From contig CAVWSN010000037.1 of NCBI GenBank assembly GCA_963757815.1, forward strand, positions 124,001 to 188,000: a DNA stretch of 64,000 nucleotides, in the 5' to 3' direction. Below the pieces are notes generated by a model. The model was not told where the DNA came from. It saw only the letters and a program-made list of their open reading frames with translations, and ran no database searches. The DNA comes from JACVRW01 sp963757815 (GTDB taxonomy: Bacteria; Actinomycetota; Thermoleophilia; Solirubrobacterales; Thermoleophilaceae). Positions 27,363 through 35,274 of the stretch are shown here, one piece after another (the first letter of the stretch is position 1; every line of letters begins with the position of its first letter). Made by a program: the position numbers and the translations under genes.

Positions 27363-27434
27363 GAAGGGGTCCGATGGTAGCCATGCCGGGCCCGGCCGAC
27401 GCCCCTCCTACCTCCGCTACCCTCTGACAGCCGA

Positions 27435-27508
<74 letters not shown>

Positions 27509-27518
27509 CTCAGAGAGG

Positions 27519-27537
27519 CCCCGCTAATGCGGGGTTT
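27519..27537 (+). terminator. Terminator of tRNA-Arg
   Basis: CCCCGC-TAAT-GCGGGG followed by TTT, 10 bp after the tRNA. Confidence 0.8.
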
Positions 27538-27655
27538 CTGCGTTGAGGCCCGGCGCGAACGAGGAGCGCCGTGGTTCAGATGTGGTTCAAATTCGAGGCG
27601 GCCGCGCGGCCGCCGCTGTGCTGGAGCCGTCCTCGCCGCCATCAGTGTGTTCTGC

Positions 27656-27847
27656 GTGAGCACACGTCTGCTGACAGCCGCCGAGGTCGCCGCGCTGCTG
27701 GGCGTTCCGAGGACCTGGGTGTACGAGCAGTCGCGGGCAGGACGGATCCCGACGGTTGCGCTCGGCCGCTACCGCCGCTTCCGGCGCGAGGCGATCGACG
27801 CCTGGCTCGAGGAGCTCGAGCGCCGCGGCGGCCCGCCCCCCGCCTGA
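27656..27847 (+). CDS. Excisionase-like HTH (MerR/Xis-type) protein
   Basis: 63 aa from GTG 27656. LTAAEVAALLGVPRTWVYEQ, SRAGRIPTVALGRYRRFRRE and AIDAWLEELE form the helix-turn-helix 17 / excisionase fold that binds DNA and directs integrase towards excision. An upstream extension of the frame overlaps the terminator region and is not needed. The integrase start is 16 bp downstream, so the two form an operon. Confidence 0.85.
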   Translation: MSTRLLTAAEVAALLGVPRTWVYEQSRAGRIPTVALGRYRRFRREAIDAWLEELERRGGPPPA

Positions 27848-27863
27848 CGCTGTCGGTGGCGTG

Positions 27864-29063
27864 ATGGGCCGGCGCTCCTATGGCACGGGCTCGATCACCG
27901 TGCGCCGCGACCGCAACGGGCGCGAGACCTGGTACGGCCTATGGATGGCGGGCGGGCGGCGGGTGAAGCGGCGCTTGGGGGTGAAGCGAGCGCCCGGAAC
28001 GAGCGACGGCCTGACGCGGAAGCAGGCGGAGGCGGAGCTGCGCCGCCGGATGGCCGAGGAGCTCGTAGGCGTTGGCCCGGAGCGCCGCCGCACGGTCGAG
28101 GAGGCCGGCGCCGCCTACGTCGAGCACCTCGAGCACGTGATGGGTCGCAAGCGCACGACGCTCGAGGACTACCGCGGATACCTCCGTCGCCACCTGGGGC
28201 CGTTCTTCGGTGCGCGTCGGCTCGACCGCATCCGTCCGGCCGAGGTCGAGCGCTACCTGCGCGAGAAGATCGCGGCCGGTCTCGCGCCGACGACGGTCGT
28301 CCACCATGTGACCTTTCTCGGCGGGCTGTTCCGCTTCGCGGTCAAGCGCGGCTGGACCGACTCGAATCCGGTCGCGTCCGTGGACCGGCCACGCCTCCCT
28401 GATCAGTCCTGCGGCCGGCTGCGCTTCCTCCAACCGGAGGAGGTCGAGGCCCTGCTCGACTCCGTTCCCCAAGACGAGCTTGGCCGGCTCGAGCGTTCCC
28501 TCTACCTCTGTGCCGCCATGACCGGACTGCGCCAGGGCGAGCTGCTCGCGCTGCGCTGGCGTGACATCGACTGGGCGGCGCGCCGCGTGCGCGTAGCCGA
28601 CAACTACCCGCGCGGTCGCTACGACCGCGTCGAGGCGACCAAGTCGCACCTCGTGCGCTCGGTGCCGCTCGCCGACCGCCTCGCCGGCGAGCTCGAGCGG
28701 CACTTCAAGGCCTCCGCGTGGCAATCCGACGACGACCTCGTCTTCTGCCACCCGCACACCGGCCGCCCCTACGACGCCTCGAGACTTCGTAAGCGCTTCG
28801 ACGCCGCGCTCGCGCGCGCCGGCCTGAGGCGGATCACCTTCCACGAGCTCCGCCACACCTTCGGGACCCAGATGGCCGCAGCCGGGGCGCCGCTGCGGGC
28901 GATCCAGGAGTGGATGGGCCACGCCGATGCGGCGACGACGCAGATCTACGCGCACTACGCGCCTGACGCCACGAACGGGGCGGCCCTCGTCGAGCGCGCC
29001 TTCGGCCGCCCCGCCTCCGACCCGCTCGCGGGCTCGGCGGGGACTCCCACGCCCTCGGCGTAG
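27864..29063 (+). CDS. int: Tyrosine recombinase / integrase
   Basis: 399 aa. An N-terminal arm-type DNA-binding part (GTGSITVRRDRNGRETWYGL) is followed by the SAM-like core-binding domain (MGRKRTTLEDYRGYLRRHLG). The catalytic domain has Arg in AAMTGLRQGELLALRWRDID, Lys in VEATKSHLVRSVPL, HxxR in ITFHELRHTFGTQMAA, His in WMGHADAATTQ and Tyr in IYAHYAPDA. All six residues are present, so it should be active. It probably integrated an element at the tRNA-Arg(ACG) 3' end. No second tRNA-like attachment site was found in the window. Confidence 0.92.
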   Translation: MGRRSYGTGSITVRRDRNGRETWYGLWMAGGRRVKRRLGVKRAPGTSDGLTRKQAEAELRRRMAEELVGVGPERRRTVEEAGAAYVEHLEHVMGRKRTTLEDYRGYLRRHLGPFFGARRLDRIRPAEVERYLREKIAAGLAPTTVVHHVTFLGGLFRFAVKRGWTDSNPVASVDRPRLPDQSCGRLRFLQPEEVEALLDSVPQDELGRLERSLYLCAAMTGLRQGELLALRWRDIDWAARRVRVADNYPRGRYDRVEATKSHLVRSVPLADRLAGELERHFKASAWQSDDDLVFCHPHTGRPYDASRLRKRFDAALARAGLRRITFHELRHTFGTQMAAAGAPLRAIQEWMGHADAATTQIYAHYAPDATNGAALVERAFGRPASDPLAGSAGTPTPSA

Positions 29064-29129
29064 CAGACGGCCCGCTTCGCGGCCGGAGACTAAGCACCCG
29101 GAGCGGGGACGCTGCGCCCGACCGGGGCA

Positions 29130-29271
29130 TTGCGTCAAACCCCGGTTTTCTTGCTTCAAACGGTCCCCGAGCGGCGTTTCGCTTTCGTCAAATGCCGAAC
29201 TTGCGCTCGATTTGGCGCAAAGAATCTCGCGCGAATCGCGCTCCCCGTGCGGGATTGCCCGTTTGACGCAA
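29130..29271. repeat. Cluster of five TTGCGTCAAAC-like 11-mers
   Basis: TTGCGTCAAAC at 29130-29140, TTGCTTCAAAC at 29151-29161 and TTTCGTCAAAT at 29183-29193 on the plus strand. TTTGCGCCAAA (29211-29221) and an exact TTGCGTCAAAC (29261-29271) are on the minus strand. They lie just after the integrase stop and could be integrase arm-type sites, excisionase sites or iterons. Confidence 0.6.
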
Positions 29272-29355
29272 ACGGAGACTTGTATAGATAAGAGATCTAT
29301 GAGGAGGTATCTCTAGCCGGCCGGTACCGACCTCTGTCCCGCGGGCTTGCGCCGG

Positions 29356-30276
29356 CTATTCGCTCTCGGTTCTCCCGGCCACCTGCGAGGTGTCGTGGCG
29401 GGATGGGATGAGCGTCGTGACGCGGGCGGCCTCGGCGGTCGGGTCGCCGGTCAGCGCGAGGATGCCGCTCCTCTCCAGCGTGTCGTCTTCGGCGGCGCTC
29501 CCGCCGAGCGCCACCCGGTGGCGCCTCGCGAGCGCGCGAAGCTTTCGCAGGACGGGCCGCACCCGTTCCCGGCTCACCGCGTTCAGCACCACGAGGTTCG
29601 GGTCGATCCGACTGCTCACGTCGGCGACGGTGTCTATAGGCGTGTCGGGGCCGAGGTAGACGATGCGCCAGCCTCGCGACCGCAGCGCCAGCCCGAAGGC
29701 GATAAGGCCGAGGTCGTGCTGCTCGCCCGGCAGGCAGGCCAGTACCGCCGCCGGGCCGAGCCCGAGGCCCCAGCCGCGAGCCAGGCCCAGCAGCCGTCCG
29801 CGCAGGACGCCCGAGGCGAAGTGCTCCTGGGCGACCGAGGCGTCGCCGCGCTCCCAGCGCTCTCCGAGCTCCTGCAGGTAGGGCACGATCACCTCGCTCA
29901 GTAGCGTCTCAACCGTCGCCAGAGCGAGCAGCCGGTCGAGGATCGCCTGCGCGCGCGGCTCGTCGAATGCGTCGAGCGCCTCGGCAAGCTCGTCGCGGAT
30001 CGCTCCGGGGCGCAACGCGGCTCCGGCAGCCTCCTCGGCGTCCAAGTCGCGCACGGCGAGCGCAGCTGCCTCCGCCGCGGCCATCCCCTCAGCGAGGTGC
30101 TGCTGCATCAGGGCCACGCGTTCGACGTCTGCGGGGGAGTACAGGCGAAGGCCGCCGGCCGAGCGCGCGGGATGAAGCAGCCCGTAACGGCGTTCCCACG
30201 CTCGCAGCAGCTCGGGACTGACCCCGACGCGCTTGCTCAGCTCGCCGATCCGCAGAACCTCGCCCCTGCTCGCCAT
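29356..30276 (-). CDS. CarH/LitR-like B12-binding MerR-family light-sensing regulator
   Basis: 306 aa from MASRGEVLRIGELSKRVGVS. MerR helix-turn-helix (ELLRAWERRYGLLHPARSAG) is followed by a four-helix cap with the W-x9-E-H motif (LGERWERGDASVAQEHFASG) that packs over adenosylcobalamin. The Rossmann-like B12 domain has the ExHxxG signature in CLPGEQHDLGLIAF, where His is the lower cobalt ligand, then WRIVYLGPDTPIDTV. CarH proteins repress in the dark as B12-bound tetramers and release DNA on light. It is divergent from a DUF378 gene with 11-bp-spaced direct repeats between them. Confidence 0.88.
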   Translation of the reverse strand: MASRGEVLRIGELSKRVGVSPELLRAWERRYGLLHPARSAGGLRLYSPADVERVALMQQHLAEGMAAAEAAALAVRDLDAEEAAGAALRPGAIRDELAEALDAFDEPRAQAILDRLLALATVETLLSEVIVPYLQELGERWERGDASVAQEHFASGVLRGRLLGLARGWGLGLGPAAVLACLPGEQHDLGLIAFGLALRSRGWRIVYLGPDTPIDTVADVSSRIDPNLVVLNAVSRERVRPVLRKLRALARRHRVALGGSAAEDDTLERSGILALTGDPTAEAARVTTLIPSRHDTSQVAGRTESE

Positions 30277-30294
30277 AGCCTCACTATACAACTA

Positions 30295-30361
30295 CTGGAC
30301 AATTGCTTGACAAGACCTGGTGCGTTCCCTATGGTGCCGGTTTCTAGACAGTTCCTAGACA
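30295..30361. promoter_or_regulatory. Two pairs of CTNGACA repeats at 11-bp spacing (candidate CarH operator)
   Basis: CTGGACA 30295-30301 and CTTGACA 30306-30312 are exactly 11 bp apart, as are CTAGACA 30344-30350 and CTAGACA 30355-30361. CarH tetramers are known to bind 11-bp direct repeats. The first pair overlaps the -35 of the DUF378 promoter and lies just upstream of the TATAGT of the carH-like gene. The second pair sits at +1 and reaches the AGGAGG ribosome site. Confidence 0.7.
30307..30335 (+). promoter_or_regulatory. Sigma-70-type promoter of the DUF378 gene
   Basis: TTGACA (30307-30312), exact 17-bp spacer, TATGGT (30330-30335). Expected start near 30342. It is embedded in the repeat array, consistent with repression. 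Confidence 0.75.
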
Positions 30362-30376
30362 GGAGGTAAACAGCAC

Positions 30377-30616
30377 ATGCGAAAGCTCGATGTAATCGCT
30401 GGGGCCCTGCTGATCGTCGGCGGGCTCAACTGGGGTCTCGTCGCGATCGCCGAGTTCGACCTCGTCGCCTGGGTCTTCGGCCAGGGCTTCGGGGAGACGA
30501 ACGCGGCAAGCCGGATCGTGTACGGGCTGGTCGGCGTCGCCGCGATCTACGCCATCGCCGCGGTGGCCGCCCGTGGGTCGGCCGGCGAACACGAAACGGC
30601 AACCGCCTCGCGCTGA
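30377..30616 (+). CDS. DUF378 small membrane protein
   Basis: 79 aa with two helices (GALLIVGGLNWGLVAIAEFD and RIVYGLVGVAAIYAIAAVAA). The GGLNWGL and YGLVGVAA motifs define DUF378, of unknown function. A strong AGGAGG lies 10 bp before the ATG. It is probably light-controlled through the divergent CarH-like regulator and is followed 25 bp later by a fasciclin gene, likely in the same operon. Confidence 0.88.
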   Translation: MRKLDVIAGALLIVGGLNWGLVAIAEFDLVAWVFGQGFGETNAASRIVYGLVGVAAIYAIAAVAARGSAGEHETATASR

Positions 30617-30641
30617 GGCAGACCGTCGGTTAGGAGTCGAG

Positions 30642-31145
30642 ATGCGACAGATTCGAACCATCCTCGTTGTATGTGCGGTGACGGCCGTGACTGTCTCCGC
30701 GTTGACCGCCGGCGCCCCTGCAGACACTCCGCGGGCGCAGGGCAAGAACATCGTCCAGACGGCCGTCGCGGCCGGGAAGTTCAAGACGCTCGTTTCGCTG
30801 CTCAAGCGAGCCGGGCTCGTGAAGACGCTGGAGGGCAAGGGCCCATACACCGTCTTTGCACCGACCGACGCGGCGTTCGCCAAGGTGCCGAAGGCCACGC
30901 TCGCGCGGCTCGGCCGCAACAAGGCGGCGCTCCGCTCGGTCCTGCTGCTGCACGTCGCCAAGGGCAGGCTGCCCGCGGCCAAGGTGACGAAGCGCCGCTC
31001 GGTGAAGACCCTCAACGGGCAGCAGCTGGCGATCGGCGTGCGCGGCGGCAAGGTCTTCGTCGGGCGGGCGCGGGTGGTCACACCGGACGTGTCCGCCTCG
31101 AACGGCGTCATCCACGTGATCAACAAGGTTCTGCTCCCCCGCTAG
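30642..31145 (+). CDS. Secreted fasciclin (FAS1) domain protein
   Basis: 167 aa. Signal peptide MRQIRTILVVCAVTAVTVSA, then a single FAS1 domain with KFKTLVSLLKRAGLVKTLEG, PYTVFAPTDAAFAKVPKATL (H1 motif), LLLHVAKGRLPAA and SNGVIHVINKVLLPR (H2 motif). FAS1 proteins act in adhesion or surface contacts. It sits 25 bp after the DUF378 gene, and a strong hairpin ends the operon. Confidence 0.92.
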   Translation: MRQIRTILVVCAVTAVTVSALTAGAPADTPRAQGKNIVQTAVAAGKFKTLVSLLKRAGLVKTLEGKGPYTVFAPTDAAFAKVPKATLARLGRNKAALRSVLLLHVAKGRLPAAKVTKRRSVKTLNGQQLAIGVRGGKVFVGRARVVTPDVSASNGVIHVINKVLLPR

Positions 31146-31161
31146 TCCCGGTGGCTCCCAG

Positions 31162-31195
31162 CGTCGCCCGGCGCGGTTCGCCGCGCCGGGCGACG
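31162..31195 (+). terminator. Perfect 15-bp stem terminator after fasciclin gene
   Basis: CGTCGCCCGGCGCGG, loop TTCG, exact complement. No T tract, as is common in GC-rich actinobacteria. Confidence 0.75.
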
Positions 31196-31217
31196 TGAAA
31201 GCGCGGGCAGGTACCCC

Positions 31218-32246
31218 ATGTCCTCCTCCTCACCCCACCGCACCCTCGAACGGACTCCCAAACCGGGCGCGCCAGGCCACTGCCGGCGTGCGCTCGTGAC
31301 GGGCGCGACCGGCTTCATCGGCGCGCGGCTCGCCGCGGGGCTCGCCGACGCCGGTTGGACCGTCCGCTGCCTCGTGCGCGACGGATCGCGCGCACGCGAC
31401 CTCGAGCGGCGCGGCTTCGAGGTCCACGAAGGCGATGCCCTCCGCCCCGAGGCCCTCGAGGAGGCGGGCCGCGACGTGGAGGTGGCCTACTACCTCATCC
31501 ACGCGATGGGCCGAGGCGCGCGCGGCGACTTTGCGACGCGGGAGCGCGCCGCCGCAGAGGCGTTCGCGCGGATGGCGGCGCGCGAGGGCATCGTGCGCGT
31601 GATCTACCTCGGCGGCCTCGGGGAGCCGCACTCCCGGCACCTGCGCAGCCGCCACGGGACCGCGCGGACCCTCGCTGAGCACGGGCCCCCGCTCACCTAC
31701 TTTCGCGCGGGCATGGTCGTCGGGGCGGGAAGCGAGTCCTACCGCACCCTGCGCTACCTCGTCGAGCGGCTCCCGGCGATGATCGCGCCGGCGTGGCTGA
31801 AGGTGCCCACCCAGCCGATCGCAATTGACGACGTGCTCGCCTACCTCACGGCAGCCCCCGACGAGGCGGAGAGCGCCGGGCGAGAGATCCAGATCGGCGG
31901 TCCGAGCGTGCTTGCCTACGGCGAGATGCTCGACCGGATGGCCGAGGCGCTGGGCCGGCGCCCGCGGCCGAAGCTTCCCGTGCCGCTGCTCACGCCGCGG
32001 CTGTCGTCGCTCTGGATCGGCCTGGTGACGCCGGTGGATGCCGGCGTCGCCCGTCCGCTGATCGAGGGGCTCTCGACGACGACGATCGTGACCGACACCT
32101 CCGGAGCGGAGCTCTTCGACGTGGCGCCGATGCCGTTCGAGGAGGCGCTTCGGCGAGCGGTCGCGGACGACGACGCCACGGTCTCTACCCGCCGAGGTGC
32201 GAAACGCGAGCCAGGCCCCTCCACGTCCGCCAACACCACGCCATGA
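31218..32246 (+). CDS. NAD(P)-binding atypical SDR / NmrA-like protein
   Basis: 342 aa. Rossmann motif RALVTGATGFIGARLAAGLA, then VAYYLIHAMGRGARGDFATR, VIYLGGLGEPHSRHLRSRHG and FRAGMVVGAGSESYRTLRYL, followed by TQPIAIDDVLAYLTAAPDEA. It matches extended/atypical SDRs annotated as NAD(P)H-binding, ubiquinone-complex-like proteins. The catalytic YxxxK is not evident, so a sensor or redox role is possible. The stop overlaps the uvdE start (ATGA). Confidence 0.85.
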   Translation: MSSSSPHRTLERTPKPGAPGHCRRALVTGATGFIGARLAAGLADAGWTVRCLVRDGSRARDLERRGFEVHEGDALRPEALEEAGRDVEVAYYLIHAMGRGARGDFATRERAAAEAFARMAAREGIVRVIYLGGLGEPHSRHLRSRHGTARTLAEHGPPLTYFRAGMVVGAGSESYRTLRYLVERLPAMIAPAWLKVPTQPIAIDDVLAYLTAAPDEAESAGREIQIGGPSVLAYGEMLDRMAEALGRRPRPKLPVPLLTPRLSSLWIGLVTPVDAGVARPLIEGLSTTTIVTDTSGAELFDVAPMPFEEALRRAVADDDATVSTRRGAKREPGPSTSANTTP

Positions 32247-33184
32247 GACTCGGCTTTGCCGTCAAGGTCCTTGGCGGCGGCGGGCTCCCCTCGCACGACT
32301 CCCGGCGATGGCAGTCGGGCCCGCATCTGCGCGTCTCGCTCGAGCGGCTGCGCCGCGTCCTCGAATACTGCGACGCGCACGACATCCGCATGTACCGGAT
32401 GGCCACCGCCCTCGCGCCTTACGCCAGCCATCCCGGCCTCCAAGGCTTTCGCCGGCAGCCGCGCGAGTGTGCCGCCGAGCTCGCGGAGGTCGGCCGGCTT
32501 GCGCGTGAGCTCGACATTCGCCTCTCCAGTCATCCCGGCCAGTACACCGTGCTCAACTCCGAGGACGAGCGAACCCGGCGGCTGGCGGTCGAGGAGCTCG
32601 AGGTGCAGGCCGAGGTCATGGACGCCATGGGACTCGGACCCGAAGCGGTGGTCGTCCTCCACGTCGGCGGCGCGGCCGGCGGGGTGGACGCAGCCCTCGA
32701 ACGCTTCGAGCAGGGCTTCGAGCTCCTCTCGCCCGCCGCCCGCGCCCGCCTGGCGATCGAGAACGACGACCGCTCCTTCGGCCTCGGCGACGTGCTGCGC
32801 TTGAGCGAGCGGATAACACGCCCGGTCGTATGGGACGCCCTTCACCACCGCTGCCACGACCCGGACGCGATTCCCGACCGAGAGGCGCTCGCGCTCGCGC
32901 TCGCGACCTGGCCCTCCGGCGTGGTGGCGAAGGTCCATTACGCGTCGCCGAAGACAGCGGTCGAAGAGCGCCGCAAGCGCGTCGGCCGGCGGGTCGAACG
33001 GTCGTTGGTGCTGCCGGAGCTACGCGCCCACGCCGACCTGATCGACCCCATCGCGTTCGAGCACTTCATCGGCGAGACGGGCCGCGGGATGGACTTCGAC
33101 GTGATGATCGAAGCCAAGGCCAAAGACCTAGCACTGCTGCGCCTGCGTGGGCAGCTCGCCGACCGAACCGAGGCGGCGACGTGA
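32243..33184 (+). CDS. uvsE: UV damage endonuclease UvdE/UvsE
   Basis: 313-aa TIM-barrel metalloenzyme. Characteristic blocks are RLGFAVKVLGGGGLPSHDSR, RMYRMATALAPYASHPGL, DIRLSSHPGQYTVLNSEDER, VVVLHVGGAAGGVDAALERF, ARLAIENDDRSFGLGDVLRL, VWDALHHRCHDPDAIP and FDVMIEAKAKDLALLRLR. His, Glu and Asp ligands for the metal cluster are present. It nicks DNA 5' of UV photoproducts in the alternative excision repair pathway. It is co-translated with the upstream SDR and the downstream DUF523 fragment, fitting a light/UV response cluster beside the CarH-like regulator. Confidence 0.93.
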   Translation: MRLGFAVKVLGGGGLPSHDSRRWQSGPHLRVSLERLRRVLEYCDAHDIRMYRMATALAPYASHPGLQGFRRQPRECAAELAEVGRLARELDIRLSSHPGQYTVLNSEDERTRRLAVEELEVQAEVMDAMGLGPEAVVVLHVGGAAGGVDAALERFEQGFELLSPAARARLAIENDDRSFGLGDVLRLSERITRPVVWDALHHRCHDPDAIPDREALALALATWPSGVVAKVHYASPKTAVEERRKRVGRRVERSLVLPELRAHADLIDPIAFEHFIGETGRGMDFDVMIEAKAKDLALLRLRGQLADRTEAAT

Positions 33185-33285
33185 GCGAGATCCTGATCGG
33201 GGTATCCGCCCACCTCCTCGGCGAGCAGGCCCGCCACGACGGCGGGCACAAACGCAACGCCTTCCTGCTCGACGAGCTGCCCCCT
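33181..33285 (+). pseudogene. Truncated DUF523 protein (N-terminal ~33 residues)
   Basis: A GTG at 33181 overlaps the uvsE stop. The reading EILIGVSAHLLGEQARHDGG, HKRNAFLLDEL matches the DUF523 start (normally ISACLLGxxVRYDGGHK), then homology stops and the frame runs on to 33417 without similarity. The family is about 150 aa or longer. The 3' part has been replaced by the convergent DUF1990 gene. The usual Cys after SA is His here. Confidence 0.7.
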
Positions 33286-33288
33286 ACG

Positions 33289-33996
33289 TCAGGTTTGTCC
33301 CGTGTCCAACGGGGCGTCGGAACCGCCGGTATGAAAGCAATCGCCTGTCGCCGTGGCGGGCCGCGGGGCGGTCTGCTCGACCGTCAACCGCGCCATTCGC
33401 TCCGCGGTCAGCGTTAGAAAGCGCAGCTGCTGCCGACGGCCGATCAGCCGGAAGCCGATTCGCACCAGGAGATTTCCGCCGCCGGCGGGGCGCGAGAACG
33501 AGCGGATGCGGAAGAGCACCCCGCCGCTGTCGGCGAACTTCCAGACCTGCCAGTCCATCTGGCCCTTCTCGACGTGTCCCTCGAGCGTCCGATAATTCCA
33601 GCCGAAGACCCGGCCGGGCCGTCCGTCGAGCTCTCGGTTCTCGTCGTACACGTCGCCTACACGCACACCGACCCGTATGCGCAGCGCGTGGAAGTGCAGC
33701 ACCAGCAGCATCGTGCGGTCCTCGAGCGGCTCGTCGCGGTCGAAGACCCCCTCGACAATCGAAGGATCGGCGAAGTCGTAGTCCCGAGCGATCTGGCGGG
33801 CGGTGTCCCAGCTGCCACCCGGTACCGGGTCGCCGGGCGGCTCGGACGGTAGGGCACGGCGCACGTCGTCCACATACCAGCCGTTGTCCGGGGTGTACTC
33901 CGCCCGCCGCGAGAGGTCGAAGTTGACGTTGCGGCCACGCAGCTCGGAGAGCTCCCTCGCCGGGTCGCTCGGCCGCCTCAGCCGATCAGCCCGCAA
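33289..33996 (-). CDS. DUF1990 protein
   Basis: 235 aa from TTG 33996. It contains YTPDNGWYVDDVRRALPSEP, LLVLHFHALRIRVGVRVGDV, VFGWNYRTLEGHVEKGQMDW and FRIRSFSRPAGGGNLLVRIG, all typical of DUF1990 (a START/SRPBCC-like fold of unknown role). It overlaps the preceding DUF1990-like gene by 11 bp, so the two form an operon. Its 3' end lies where the DUF523 gene is cut. Confidence 0.88.
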   Translation of the reverse strand: MRADRLRRPSDPARELSELRGRNVNFDLSRRAEYTPDNGWYVDDVRRALPSEPPGDPVPGGSWDTARQIARDYDFADPSIVEGVFDRDEPLEDRTMLLVLHFHALRIRVGVRVGDVYDENRELDGRPGRVFGWNYRTLEGHVEKGQMDWQVWKFADSGGVLFRIRSFSRPAGGGNLLVRIGFRLIGRRQQLRFLTLTAERMARLTVEQTAPRPATATGDCFHTGGSDAPLDTGQT

Positions 33997-34753
33997 TAGG
34001 CACCTCCTCTACCCGGCGGGTCTCGATCCGCAGGCCGCGGGCGCGTGTCCCGCCCGACAGTCGGATCACGCGCTCCAGGAACGAGGTCCACATGTGCAGC
34101 TGGACCTCCTTCGACATTCGCAGGCGGTCATAGAGCAAGTCGGACAGTCGATCCCCGCTGCGAGCCCAAGACTCGATCTCGAAGTTGATCTCATACCTGC
34201 CGCCTGTGGCGCGGAAGACGATCTGGCCTGCCTCGAGGTGACCCTCGAGAGTCATCAGGCTGAAGGAGCAGGGAGAAACCTCGAAGACTCGCACCGGCCC
34301 GTCCCACGGGCCCGGCATGCGAACGACGTACTCGTCGCCCGGACGCATGCAATCCACGTTCCCGGCCGCCTTCTTGAAAGTGGCGAACTCGCTTGGCGCA
34401 GCGTCATCAGGGTTCCGTTGGAGCCGCGCCATCAGCTGCTCGGGCGTGACCAGCGGGGCGCGGATGCACGCCAGATAGCGGCGGTGGAACAGCGGACCCG
34501 TCCCGTCGCGCAGACGCTGCACGTCCTCGTCCACGAGGCCGTCAGGCAAGGGCGGCGGGGCGTCCTCCGGCCAAGAGCCGGGACCCTCAGACCGGTAGAT
34601 CGGCGTAGTGCGCCACATATAGCGCCACGATGTGAGCGCCACGCCAACCGGCCAGCGAGCGGCCGTCGCCATGGACCGCGCCAAAGGCAGCCTGCGAGTG
34701 CGGAGACGAGGCAGGGTCCTGGGCCGGGCCACGAATGCCCCGTACCCACGCAC
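33986..34753 (-). CDS. Second DUF1990-like protein, diverged
   Basis: 255 aa from GTG 34753. The N-terminal ~75 residues hold a basic stretch and one hydrophobic segment. The rest (FHRRYLACIRAPLVTPEQLM, MRPGDEYVVRMPGPWDGPVR, FSLMTLEGHLEAGQIVFRAT, FEIESWARSGDRLSDLLYDR, VQLHMWTSFLERVIRLSGG) follows the DUF1990 plan with the LEGHLExGQ motif. It probably works with its overlapping partner. Function unknown. Confidence 0.75.
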   Translation of the reverse strand: MRGYGAFVARPRTLPRLRTRRLPLARSMATAARWPVGVALTSWRYMWRTTPIYRSEGPGSWPEDAPPPLPDGLVDEDVQRLRDGTGPLFHRRYLACIRAPLVTPEQLMARLQRNPDDAAPSEFATFKKAAGNVDCMRPGDEYVVRMPGPWDGPVRVFEVSPCSFSLMTLEGHLEAGQIVFRATGGRYEINFEIESWARSGDRLSDLLYDRLRMSKEVQLHMWTSFLERVIRLSGGTRARGLRIETRRVEEVPIAG

Positions 34754-34794
34754 CCCTCGCGCATGCGCGCGGCGCCGTTGGGTACGAGCCGGGC

Positions 34795-35058
34795 ATGCTC
34801 ACGAAGGCCCTCAACTACACCGGGTTGCGCGGCTGGCACCTGCATGTCGGCGCACTCGGGGCCATCTATCTCTGCATCGCCCTGTGGATCCGCGCGAAGA
34901 CGGTCGACCAGGAGGAGCGCGGCAACGCTGAGCGGCGCGCGCTCTTCGTCGGCCTGTGGCCGCCGATGTTCTGGCTCATGGGCGATTCGCTGCAGCTTGA
35001 GGAACGCGCAGTTCGCACCAGGCTCACTTGGCGCGGCCTATCGCCCAAACGCCGATAA
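34795..35058 (+). CDS. Small membrane protein
   Basis: 87 aa from ATG 34795, with hydrophobic segments around LHVGALGAIYLCIALWIRAK and FVGLWPPMFWLMGDSLQLEE. No family is recognised. It is divergent from the DUF1990 pair. Upstream frames are longer but lack a helix or a ribosome site, so the internal ATG is preferred. Confidence 0.6.
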   Translation: MLTKALNYTGLRGWHLHVGALGAIYLCIALWIRAKTVDQEERGNAERRALFVGLWPPMFWLMGDSLQLEERAVRTRLTWRGLSPKRR

Positions 35059-35274
35059 GCCGCGTGCAGGGATCGCGAGACTCCCCGAGGCAAACCGCGA
35101 AACTTCACGGGTCCGATCCCGCCTGCCGCGCGACGGCGATCACGCCTGGATCAAGCGCCGTGGCGACCCTCCAGAGCTCCCGTCGGTCCAGGGCGCGACG
35201 AGACTCGGCGAGCCCACCGCGACTGGACACACACAACCTCACGCGTCGGACAAAGACGGGCGTCCCCCGCCCGT

